NCBI GenBank assembly: GCA_020630395.1
Contig: JAHDBM010000020.1
Coordinates: 1 to 39,732 of the forward strand
DNA from: Flavobacteriales bacterium
GTDB taxonomy: Bacteria; Bacteroidota; Bacteroidia; Flavobacteriales_D; CAJJDF01
DNA: 39,732 bases
Direction: 5' to 3'
Positions 1 through 8,315 of this stretch are shown one piece after another. A program made the position numbers and the translations under genes. The notes under the pieces are model-generated. The model was given only the letters and a program-made list of their open reading frames with translations, was not told where the DNA came from and ran no database searches. Position 1 is the first letter of the stretch; each line of letters begins with the position of its first letter.

Positions 1-1240
1 TATCATAAAAGAATTTAGTGTCCCAAACATAACTTCTTTTATCTAAATAAAACGTGTTTGATTCATCATCAAATACTGGTAAAAACATAGTAGTTTGAAA
101 CGAAAAATTATTTATTTTTTTAAATGGACTAACTTTTAATGAAAAACCAATATTACTCAATCCAGCTCTTGCAATTCCAACTCCGTTTTGTTCTTCTGTT
201 TTAAAGTTAAAAACACTAAAAGGGTTTTGATCATTACCATTATTAGACTTAATGTTAAATAATGCCCCTACATTAATTCTTGCATCTTTAGTAACTCCTG
301 TATAAAATTCTAAAGAAGTAGTGAAAAAATTTAATCTTGGTTGATTTTTAAACTCTTGACCATCACTATCAGCATACCGAGTTTGAGTATATAAATTGTT
401 AAACATTTTAATATCCCACTTTCCTTTTTTCATCAGTTTAGATGGGGTATATTCCAAAATATTTGAAGTAGGCTTATCAATTGGGTCTTTCGCATTTGTT
501 CCAGATGTTGGTTGACTATTTATACTCCAGTCGTAAGGGTAATATGATTGATTATAGGTAGACGGTATTTTATTATCCCTATATAAATTAACATAAGCTA
601 AAACGTTTGCTGATTTATCAGTTTTAAAATCTTTAGGGTACCATTTAAATATTTCAGAAAAACCTACTTTTTTCTCACCATCATTTACTTGAATAAAAAC
701 AGGATTGTTTAATGCTATTTTCGTCTGTATATCTAATTGCTCTTCTAGTGTTTTTGGTAAGTAAGCCTTATCTATTATAGGTGGGCAACCTCTTCCTCCG
801 CATACTAACACAAAATGTACGCGAGGATCATTATAAACGGCTCGTATCATTTTATTTTCTAAATCATTAAGCGTAACTTTTTTACCTCCAACATTATGTT
901 TTATACCTTTAAAAAATCCATCTACATCCATAGGCGAAGTAACGGGATAGTGATCTATAATTGATTTAATAACTAATACATTATAGGTGTTAATTAAAAA
1001 TGCTTTATTGTAAGATTCTTCCATCTTATTATCCAAGCTAATACTTTTAATTTCATTAACAATAGAATCGAGTTGCATGTGATTACGCTTAATAAATGCA
1101 TAATCTACTTCTCCATTTTTCACATACATATCCATAAATAGATCAACTCTTTTAAAGAAACTATCAAAAGACTGTTGCGAATTTAAGTTCTTGTAAATGA
1201 AAGAACAAAAAACGAATAATACTAAAAATAAATTTTTCAT
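1..1240 (-). CDS. DUF547 domain protein with C-terminal extension, 3' end cut by window edge
   Basis: Reading leftward from an ATG at 1240, the frame stays open for 413 codons to the window edge, so the C-terminus is missing. Residues 1-21 look like a signal peptide (MKNLFLVLFVFCSFIYKNL, then SQQ). The next ~210 residues match the DUF547 family: an AFLINTYNVLVI segment, a GGKKVTLNDLENKMI segment and the cysteine motif VCGGRGCPPI, corresponding to the family's usual C-x-x-x-x-CPPL. The biochemical role of DUF547 is not established. After the domain come at least 170 further residues with alternating hydrophobic, beta-strand-like pattern (for example RINVGALFNIKS), which is more than the family normally has and could be an outer-membrane or beta-sandwich module. 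It is divergent from the exported-protein operon that starts at 1369. The identification of DUF547 is firm; the extension is unassigned. Confidence 0.85.
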   Translation of the reverse strand, partial: MKNLFLVLFVFCSFIYKNLNSQQSFDSFFKRVDLFMDMYVKNGEVDYAFIKRNHMQLDSIVNEIKSISLDNKMEESYNKAFLINTYNVLVIKSIIDHYPVTSPMDVDGFFKGIKHNVGGKKVTLNDLENKMIRAVYNDPRVHFVLVCGGRGCPPIIDKAYLPKTLEEQLDIQTKIALNNPVFIQVNDGEKKVGFSEIFKWYPKDFKTDKSANVLAYVNLYRDNKIPSTYNQSYYPYDWSINSQPTSGTNAKDPIDKPTSNILEYTPSKLMKKGKWDIKMFNNLYTQTRYADSDGQEFKNQPRLNFFTTSLEFYTGVTKDARINVGALFNIKSNNGNDQNPFSVFNFKTEEQNGVGIARAGLSNIGFSLKVSPFKKINNFSFQTTMFLPVFDDESNTFYLDKRSYVWDTKFFYD

Positions 1241-1368
1241 AATAAGGTAAACGATAAACTAAACTACACCTTACAAGATAAGTTTATTAAATTCTTCTTT
1301 AATATATAGGCAACTTTTCTTTACTTTATGAAGTATAAATAGGTAAATTCATCATATTGACTCATAAA

Positions 1369-2019
1369 ATGACAATAAAAAATTATAAAGTTGTGTTTTG
1401 CTTCTTTCTTGCTTTTTGGGTAGGGATGTTTCAACATGACATTTTAGCACAAACTGGACCTAAAACTAAAATTAGAATATTTGATCAAACAACTGTTTTT
1501 GACAGCATTATATCTAGAAACGACTCAATATTATTTTTTAGTAAAGATACTATTGTAGGTGTTAGTTTAGATACCATATCGGATCAAGATTGGTTTAAAA
1601 TTGGGACTACTAATAGTCCTACCTCTATTAATGATAGTATTTTTACCAATGGAGATATACAATTAACTGATTATCCCGAAACAAGAGCTGATGATACTAT
1701 AGCGCAACTAAATATGTTATATACTGATGCTGCTGGTAACGTTAAAAGCGGTAGAAGAGAAATAGTGCCCCCAGCTGTAAGTATTAATATAGCAACTACT
1801 AGTTCAGGGAATACATTTAATTATTACAATCATTACACTACACAAGTTACCAATAATGGATATACTCCAATCGCTATTACCAATCTCGATTTTGAAGTGG
1901 TATATTTTGATCCTGGCATTTTTGCGAATGTTTCTATCAGTCCATTAGGAATACTTCAATATGATGTCATAGCAACAAGTGCTTATGGTGTTATAGATGT
2001 AAGATTTTACACGAAGTAA
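1369..2019 (+). CDS. exported protein of unknown function, first gene of adhesin operon
   Basis: I do not recognise this 216-residue protein. The frame can be opened at a TTG at 1357, but I chose the ATG at 1369 because it places a standard signal peptide at the start (TIKNYKVVFCFFLAFWVG..., cleavage probably after ILAQ). The mature part is rich in Thr, Ser, Asn and Asp with no cysteines, and its last 80 residues read as beta-strands (TTQVTNNGYTPIAITNLDFE and VYFDPGIFANVSISPLG). It has no recognisable T9SS sorting domain, lipobox or transmembrane segment after the signal. The next gene starts 6 bases after its stop, so the two are very probably co-transcribed. A periplasmic or surface accessory to the large adhesin-like neighbour is a reasonable guess from context only. 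Confidence 0.75.
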   Translation: MTIKNYKVVFCFFLAFWVGMFQHDILAQTGPKTKIRIFDQTTVFDSIISRNDSILFFSKDTIVGVSLDTISDQDWFKIGTTNSPTSINDSIFTNGDIQLTDYPETRADDTIAQLNMLYTDAAGNVKSGRREIVPPAVSINIATTSSGNTFNYYNHYTTQVTNNGYTPIAITNLDFEVVYFDPGIFANVSISPLGILQYDVIATSAYGVIDVRFYTK

Positions 2020-2025
2020 TTCTAT

Positions 2026-5000
2026 ATGTTAAAGAGAATACTTCAAATATTTATATTCGCCTTTATTAGTTTTAATGGTTGGTCCCAATTAGATGACATC
2101 CATTACTTACCTCCTTTAGTCGTAGATGAGAACCTAAAAAATTCTACCGGTAATTGTCAAGACCACTTTATTGTATTAACTACCCCTGAGATCAACTCTT
2201 TTAAAGTTTTTCTACAAGATGGTAACTCTAACCCAATAACAAATTACACAGTAATTAATGGAACTGGTAATGCGATAACAGGATTTGATTTATCAAAAAC
2301 TAACCCGTTAAAAATACGTTTATCAACAGTTGCTAATGCCTCTCATAATAGTCATGGAATTATTTCTCGAATAGAATTAAATGCTATTAATACTCAAGAT
2401 GTAATAATAGCTAAAGGAAGTAAACCTTTCTTTTGTAATATAAGACATATTTCAGGCGCCCAAGGAGGTTCACTAGCAGCTAAAGGTAGAAATGCATTAG
2501 GTACTTCGTTTAGAGTTGGTTTTGCAAATCATGTGCAAGATCCCGGTAAAAATTACTTAAATAACTTTATTTCGGTAATGGCTACTCAAAACAATACCGA
2601 GGTAGTCTTTACTAACTTTAAGAACAATGTCACTTTTTTTGGTGATCCTGCTGTTGCTGGAGACTCCATAAAAGTGGTTTTAGATGCTGGAGAATCATAT
2701 GCTATAGGACAAGAAATTGAAAACTTACCTGCCGTAGCAGATTTAAATGACTATAATGGTATTGAAGTATATTCAAATAAGCCAATAGCTATGAACAATG
2801 GTAGCTGGTTATCTGGAGGTAGTGGTGGAGCTAGGGATATTGGTTGGGATCAAAATGTACCTGTGTCAAAAGCAGGTAATGAATTTGTATTAATACAAGG
2901 TAATGGTGCAACTACAATTGAATCCGCTACTGTAGTTGCTACTAATTTTTTTACTAACGTATTTTTAAATGGTAGTGCTATTCCTGCCACTACACTTATT
3001 TTTCCAGGTGATTATTATGTAGTACCTGGAACTAATTACACTGCCGATCAAAACATACTAGTAGAAACAGACCAACCTGTTTTGGTATACCAAAAAATGT
3101 TTGGTTCTACTTCAATTGCTACTAATAGTATGAATTTAATCCCTCCCTTAAATGAATGCTCTGGTGCGGGTGAGGTTATTTTACATGATACTCGATTTTT
3201 TGGATCTGGTGAATTATTTATGACAACAAGGTTAGGATCTACAGTTGAAGTATATGAAAATGGTGTTATAACAGGTACATATAATCCTGTTGCTACCAAC
3301 ATAACAGGTGCAAGTGGAGCTAATTGGAGAACCATAAAACACATTGTAACTACTCCAAATCCAGTTGATGTTTGGGTAGAATCTGATAATATTATAAATG
3401 TTGGTTTTTTTGGCGCATCTGGTGCGGTAGGTGCGGCTGGATATTTTTCTGGATTTGAAACACCTCCCGTTATTTTAGGAGACTCTAGTTTATGTGATGT
3501 TGATTCTATGTACCTATATGTTAGAGATACATTTGGTTTAGCATCATTTAATTGGTATAGAAATGGCGTATTGGTAGATAGTGGAGGTGATGATTCTTTA
3601 CTAATAACCGATTTTGGTTTTTACACAGTGGAAGCTAATTATAGAAATTGTATTGGAACTTCCGAACTTTCTTATCCATATAGTGCAGACCAATCTTTAT
3701 GTTCTGCTCCTGGCGGAGTAGTTGCAGATTTAGTATGGTTAAAAGCAGATGATGGTCCATTAAATACGCTTTTACAAATTCCACAACAGAACGATCAAAT
3801 ATCTATATGGTTTGACCGGAGTAACTTCTCCAATGATTTTCTTGAAAATGATATTGGACTAACTGTTACTGGTCCCTTTTTCGAAGATAACTTTATGAAC
3901 TTTAACCCCTCTGTTGGTTTTTTTGGAAATAGTGGTATGAAGATTGATTCTTCTCTACTACAACACAAAGATACTGCTGGGACAATATTTGCTGTTGTTA
4001 AAATGAATACTAATCAAGGAATTATATTTTCCGATCAAGATGAAGATTCTACTTCAGGGGTGTCACTAAAAGGTAATGGTGCTACTGAAATTGATAATAA
4101 CAGCTATTTAACTCCAACTGGAACACTTAATACTTCTCAAATATATACTGTTAGAAGAGATTCAGCAATTGGCGGTTTTGTTGATGTAGATAACTTCTTA
4201 AATGCCGATCTTATTAGTAGTGCAAATGTTCCTATTACTTCTGAACCAACCTTTTTTAGTACACTAGGTTATAAGTATAAAGATAATTTACCTGCTGGTG
4301 TTGGATCAATGATGAATGGTTATGTCTCTGAAGTTATGCTGTTCAGCTCAAGACTTACCAATCTCGAACTTAGACAAGTTCAATCATACTTAGCTATTAA
4401 ATGGGGAATTACCCTAAATGGAGATTACCTATCCTCTTATGGTTCGGTTGTATGGGACTCTACTAGAAATCATCCATATATACATGATATTGCTGGAATT
4501 AGTAAAGATTTTGATGCTGCACTTCGTCAAAAACAATCAAAATCTGAAAACTTAGATGACATTTTAGCTGTTGGATTTGATACTGTTTTAAGATCAAATA
4601 ATGAAAACCAAGGAGTTTTTCCTGTTGATAGTGTTTATTTTATTTGGGGAAATAACGATAGTGCAATAGACATTACTACGCTTGATCTGCCCTTAACTGT
4701 TAATTCTAAAAGAAGGTTAAAAAGAGAGTGGAAAGTACAAGAAACTAACCCTTCTGCAATAGATCGATTTGTAAAACTTGATTTATGGTTTGATTTATCC
4801 ATCTTAGGAACTAGTACTTTTGCTGGTGCTGGTAATTATTACTTATTAATTGATGAAGATGGTGATGGAGATTTTAATACCGGTAATATAAGAGAAGAAC
4901 TTTTTAGCTCTAGAAGAGGCGATACTGTTTACTTTAACAACATTGATATTGATGATTTTGAAGTGTTTACATTAGGAGCTTCTATTATTAGTCCGGGATG

Positions 5001-6063
5001 TATTGTAGATGATTTAACCTTATGGATGCGATCGGATTTTGGTATTGATACTGTAAATGGAAATGCAAACTCTTGGCAATCTATTACAGGTGCGGTTACT
5101 ATTGATACTATTGACGCGATAAAACCCACTTATTTCGATAATACTTCTAATGTATTTAATTTTAACCCTTATGTAGATTTTTCTGGGGGTCTAAGTAGGT
5201 TGTCTGACTCCGTATATGACCTGATTTTTGATACAAATGTTACTGTTTTTGTTGTTCGAATTCCAGGAGCTGCTGGTGAAACTACTTTTGCTTATAACAA
5301 TAGCTTAAATCAGGTATATAATGCAGCTCATACTGCTGGTGTGAGTTCAAGAAACGATCAAATAAATTACGGAACATCAGTAATACCTCAAATTATAGGA
5401 TATAGTACTTCGGCAACTACATTTAACGTGATTGAAGATGGAACTGTAACGCTTGATCCTTTAGTTATTCCTTATGTCTTTTTAGATTCAATTGGTGAAT
5501 TAGTTATTGGAGGAAATAGTATAGGAGGAGATTTTTCTGGTCAAGTGGCTGAATTAATTTTTTACGATAGAACCTTAAATAATACTGAAATTCAAAAAGT
5601 AACCTCATATTTGGGACTAAAATATGGTATAACACTAGATCATAATTATAGATCGTCTATTGATAAAAAAGTTTGGGACTTAGAAATTAATAAACATTAT
5701 AATGACCAAGTATTAGCTTTAGTGAATGATAATGGTTACGATTTGAAAAAAGAAAAAGTATATAATTGGAATGAAAATTGTACTTTTTCAACAACATTCG
5801 AATCAGATTCAATTCATTACCTTATGATTGGATATAGTAACGAACTAGATGAGTACTTTGTATCTAATTCTTCTACAAGTAAAGACTTAACCATAGACTT
5901 TGCTAACGATATCGTTTCTTCCATAACTATTATTAATAAAAATGATAATACAGAAAAACAGTTATTTGTAAAAAATAACGTTATTAGTGTTAAAATAAAT
6001 CAAAACGAGAAACTTTACATGAAGTTTAACCGTAAAAACATTATAACTTCTATTCATGATTAG
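2026..6063 (+). CDS. large exported IgGFc-binding-like / LamG-like surface protein
   Basis: The 1345-residue product starts with a signal peptide (MLKRILQIFIFAFISFNGWSQ). Residues ~20-475 resemble the bacterial IgGFc-binding-protein N-terminal family: an N-terminal beta region, then NGIEVYSNKPIAMNNGSW and ILVETDQPVLVYQKM strands. Residues ~480-555 form a short Ig-like piece with cysteines. Two concanavalin/LamG-like units follow, each opening with a DLVWLKADDG or DLTLWMRSDFG motif and closing with a QSYLAIKWGITL or TSYLGLKYGITL motif (~565-800 and ~990-1208). The first unit is followed by the usual companion beta domain (HPYIHDIAGISKD, IWGNNDS, KREWKVQE; ~800-985); the second is not. The last ~135 residues are unassigned and lack a clear T9SS sorting domain. 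The role is probably cell-surface adhesion or ligand binding. It overlaps the next gene by 8 bases. Confidence 0.85.
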   Translation: MLKRILQIFIFAFISFNGWSQLDDIHYLPPLVVDENLKNSTGNCQDHFIVLTTPEINSFKVFLQDGNSNPITNYTVINGTGNAITGFDLSKTNPLKIRLSTVANASHNSHGIISRIELNAINTQDVIIAKGSKPFFCNIRHISGAQGGSLAAKGRNALGTSFRVGFANHVQDPGKNYLNNFISVMATQNNTEVVFTNFKNNVTFFGDPAVAGDSIKVVLDAGESYAIGQEIENLPAVADLNDYNGIEVYSNKPIAMNNGSWLSGGSGGARDIGWDQNVPVSKAGNEFVLIQGNGATTIESATVVATNFFTNVFLNGSAIPATTLIFPGDYYVVPGTNYTADQNILVETDQPVLVYQKMFGSTSIATNSMNLIPPLNECSGAGEVILHDTRFFGSGELFMTTRLGSTVEVYENGVITGTYNPVATNITGASGANWRTIKHIVTTPNPVDVWVESDNIINVGFFGASGAVGAAGYFSGFETPPVILGDSSLCDVDSMYLYVRDTFGLASFNWYRNGVLVDSGGDDSLLITDFGFYTVEANYRNCIGTSELSYPYSADQSLCSAPGGVVADLVWLKADDGPLNTLLQIPQQNDQISIWFDRSNFSNDFLENDIGLTVTGPFFEDNFMNFNPSVGFFGNSGMKIDSSLLQHKDTAGTIFAVVKMNTNQGIIFSDQDEDSTSGVSLKGNGATEIDNNSYLTPTGTLNTSQIYTVRRDSAIGGFVDVDNFLNADLISSANVPITSEPTFFSTLGYKYKDNLPAGVGSMMNGYVSEVMLFSSRLTNLELRQVQSYLAIKWGITLNGDYLSSYGSVVWDSTRNHPYIHDIAGISKDFDAALRQKQSKSENLDDILAVGFDTVLRSNNENQGVFPVDSVYFIWGNNDSAIDITTLDLPLTVNSKRRLKREWKVQETNPSAIDRFVKLDLWFDLSILGTSTFAGAGNYYLLIDEDGDGDFNTGNIREELFSSRRGDTVYFNNIDIDDFEVFTLGASIISPGCIVDDLTLWMRSDFGIDTVNGNANSWQSITGAVTIDTIDAIKPTYFDNTSNVFNFNPYVDFSGGLSRLSDSVYDLIFDTNVTVFVVRIPGAAGETTFAYNNSLNQVYNAAHTAGVSSRNDQINYGTSVIPQIIGYSTSATTFNVIEDGTVTLDPLVIPYVFLDSIGELVIGGNSIGGDFSGQVAELIFYDRTLNNTEIQKVTSYLGLKYGITLDHNYRSSIDKKVWDLEINKHYNDQVLALVNDNGYDLKKEKVYNWNENCTFSTTFESDSIHYLMIGYSNELDEYFVSNSSTSKDLTIDFANDIVSSITIINKNDNTEKQLFVKNNVISVKINQNEKLYMKFNRKNIITSIHD

Positions 6064-6625
6064 ATTTAGTTTCATCATATATGTTTTACTAGTTGGAACA
6101 GCACTTTTCTCTCAAACAAGAGAGTTACACATGAATACTCAAGTTGCTATTCCTTCTTGTGACCCAGATACATTACTTGTATATGATACAACTACTTACT
6201 CACATGATATTTTTGGCATAGCCAGAGATACATCTAAATTATTTGTTCAAAAAAAATCAACCTCAGTAAGTTATAAAGCGGTAACCATTGAAGTAACCTG
6301 TGATATTCAATCGGATAACTACTTAGTTTGTGGTCATGATAATGGCGCACTTGCTAGAGCACCTATTGGATCGGAAATAAACGCTTTACAAAGAACTTGG
6401 TATGCTGATATGACTGGAGCAATTGGAACTGTTAATCTAGAGCTAGATTTAGCTCTTATTACAGCAATTATTGGAAGTCCTCCGACTGATGTTAAAATTT
6501 TAGTAGCCAATAACCCTGGCTATGTTAATTACGCCACCATAGAAGCTACTTCAGTAGTGGCTGGAATTGCTTACTTTGAGGGTATTCCTCTATATAATAA
6601 ATATTTTACTTTTTCTGCACCTTAA
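6056..6625 (+). CDS. small exported protein resembling the domain that follows LamG units
   Basis: This 189-residue protein has a signal peptide (MIRFSFIIYVLLVGTALFSQ). Its ATG lies inside the last codons of the 1345-residue gene, giving an 8-base overlap that suggests coupled translation. Residues ~80-189 look like the C-terminal half of the beta domain found after the first LamG-like unit upstream: LVCGHDNGALARA parallels FIWGNNDSAIDI, LQRTWYADMTGAIGTVNLELDL parallels KREWKVQE...VKLDLWFDL, and VKILVANNPGY parallels YYLLIDEDGDG. The alignment is by eye. The function is unknown. Because the second LamG unit of the neighbour lacks exactly this piece, the two proteins may form a complementing pair, but that is inference. 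Confidence 0.75.
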   Translation: MIRFSFIIYVLLVGTALFSQTRELHMNTQVAIPSCDPDTLLVYDTTTYSHDIFGIARDTSKLFVQKKSTSVSYKAVTIEVTCDIQSDNYLVCGHDNGALARAPIGSEINALQRTWYADMTGAIGTVNLELDLALITAIIGSPPTDVKILVANNPGYVNYATIEATSVVAGIAYFEGIPLYNKYFTFSAP

Positions 6626-6641
6626 AAAATAAACCTACAAT

Positions 6642-8237
6642 ATGAAAACATTACTACTATTTGTAACTGGGCTATTAATTAGTTCAATTTCTATTTCCCA
6701 ACAATTATCTGAAGGATTTGAAACTTATCCTGCAACTGGTTGGACTGAAAGCCATACTGGCAATGACGAATTAAATCAAACTACTAACCAAGCTCATTTA
6801 GGAGCGCATTCCGTTCTTTTTAATTTTGGAAATAATATTGGAGTTGATACTAGCAAGTTAATATCTCCTGTTATAACATCCTTAAACCCAGGAAGCGAAC
6901 TTCGTTTTTGGGAATTTCAACAGGCTGGAACTTTTTACCAATATCATGGAGTATGGATTTCAGTTAATGGTGGCACACCATTTGAAATTAGCAATTTAGG
7001 TGTTGGCACAGATGGCACTTGGGTTGAAAAAATAATTGACTTATCGGCTTATGCTGGAGATAATATTCAATTAAGTTTTGTTTATAAAGGAATTCCAAAT
7101 GGACTACATGACGCATGGTATCTTGATGATGTTTCGGTAGATGCTTTATTAACTTGCCCACCTCCTACTAATGTTGATACAATTGGTTCTCCTTCAACTA
7201 CTAGCGTTAATTTAACGTGGGTAAATGGTGCTAATGATTCATCTTGGGTAATTGAATATGGACCTACAGGTTTTAGTCAAGGAACTGGAACTATGGTTAA
7301 TGCTGGTTCAAATCCATTTCTTTTAACAGGATTAACTCCTGCTACAGAATACGATATATATGTACATAGTTTATGTAGTCTTTATGACACTAGTGTTTTT
7401 GTTGATGCAGATATAACTATTACTACCCTATGCCCTAATGAAACATTACCTTATGTGCAAGATTTTACAACTTACCAACCAACTTGCTGGACAGGTGATA
7501 AAGGTACGCTAGCTAACCCTACTTCCTTTTTATTATTGCCTAACTCTCTTTGGATGGGAGATGATTATTTAAATAACCCATCTAATGGTCAAGCTGCCTC
7601 ATTACATATTTTTGGTAATGTACCAGGAGAATGGTTGTTTAGTCCACCAATTGATATGGGATTTGGAAGTATAAATAACGTAGTTGAATTTGATTTAGGA
7701 CTCAAAAATCATAATACTCAAGACAGTGGATATTTTGATAATGATGATTACCTAGCTTGTGTTATATCAACTGATGGAGGCAATACATGGAACCAAAGTG
7801 ATGTGTTACAAGATTGGGACATGAATAATTCACCTAATGTAAATGGAGAACGTATTAAAATATCACTAAGTGGAATTGTAGGAGTTATTAAAATTGGTTT
7901 TTATGGTTCTTCAACAAATGCAACAAGAAGTAGTGATGTGTTTATTGATAATTTTAGAGTTGGTTTAGATAACACTACTGGTATTAAACATAATCTTGTA
8001 GAAGAAAGCTTCTTTTTGTTTCCTAATCCAACTAATAGTGTAATTAATTTAAGAAGAAACAGTGCTGCTAATGCAAATGTTATTATATCTGATGCTTCTG
8101 GTAGGTTAATAACTTCATTTAACTCTACTAACAATTTAAATCAAATTGATGTTTCTAATTATGATAACGGATTGTATTTTATTACTATTAATACGGATTC
8201 TTATACAAATACAAAATCATTTATTGTTTCTCAATAA
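6642..8237 (+). CDS. T9SS-exported jelly-roll / fibronectin type III surface protein
   Basis: The 531-residue product is a multidomain secreted protein. Residues 1-19 are a signal peptide (MKTLLLFVTGLLISSISIS). Residues ~21-166 form a MAM/cleaved-adhesin-like jelly roll (SEGFETYPATGWTESHTG at the start, DAWYLDDVSVDA at the end). Residues ~170-260 are a fibronectin type III domain (CPPPTNVDTIGS, VNLTWVNGANDSSWVIEY, LTGLTPATEYDIYVHSLC). Residues ~262-443 are a second jelly roll (LPYVQDFTTYQPTCWTGDKG to DVFIDNFRVGLDN). Residues ~452-531 are a type A T9SS sorting domain (FFLFPNPTNSVINL, IISDASGRLI, YDNGLYFITI). It therefore should cross the outer membrane by the type IX system and be anchored at the surface. 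It lies 16 bases after the previous gene and is the only member of the four-gene run with a sorting domain I can recognise. Confidence 0.92.
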   Translation: MKTLLLFVTGLLISSISISQQLSEGFETYPATGWTESHTGNDELNQTTNQAHLGAHSVLFNFGNNIGVDTSKLISPVITSLNPGSELRFWEFQQAGTFYQYHGVWISVNGGTPFEISNLGVGTDGTWVEKIIDLSAYAGDNIQLSFVYKGIPNGLHDAWYLDDVSVDALLTCPPPTNVDTIGSPSTTSVNLTWVNGANDSSWVIEYGPTGFSQGTGTMVNAGSNPFLLTGLTPATEYDIYVHSLCSLYDTSVFVDADITITTLCPNETLPYVQDFTTYQPTCWTGDKGTLANPTSFLLLPNSLWMGDDYLNNPSNGQAASLHIFGNVPGEWLFSPPIDMGFGSINNVVEFDLGLKNHNTQDSGYFDNDDYLACVISTDGGNTWNQSDVLQDWDMNNSPNVNGERIKISLSGIVGVIKIGFYGSSTNATRSSDVFIDNFRVGLDNTTGIKHNLVEESFFLFPNPTNSVINLRRNSAANANVIISDASGRLITSFNSTNNLNQIDVSNYDNGLYFITINTDSYTNTKSFIVSQ

Positions 8238-8265
8238 GAGAATAATACTATCATAACATTTATTA

Positions 8266-8291
8266 AAAAGGCAGCCAAATGGCTGCCTTTT
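8266..8291. terminator. bidirectional intrinsic terminator
   Basis: A perfect 11-base inverted repeat, AAAAGGCAGCC and GGCTGCCTTTT, surrounds a 4-base AAAT loop. It gives an A-tract/T-tract hairpin that works in both directions. It lies between the convergent ends of the adhesin operon (stop at 8237) and the SPOR gene (stop at 8316). Confidence 0.92.
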
Positions 8292-8315
8292 CTGTCTTAT
8301 CTATTTTTAACTTTT

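Noticed and set aside
5990-6625. Possible frameshift joining the 1345-residue gene with the following 189-residue gene
   Set aside because: The downstream gene has its own good signal peptide right after the overlapping ATG and the upstream protein ends without a broken domain motif at the junction, so two genes fit better than one broken gene.
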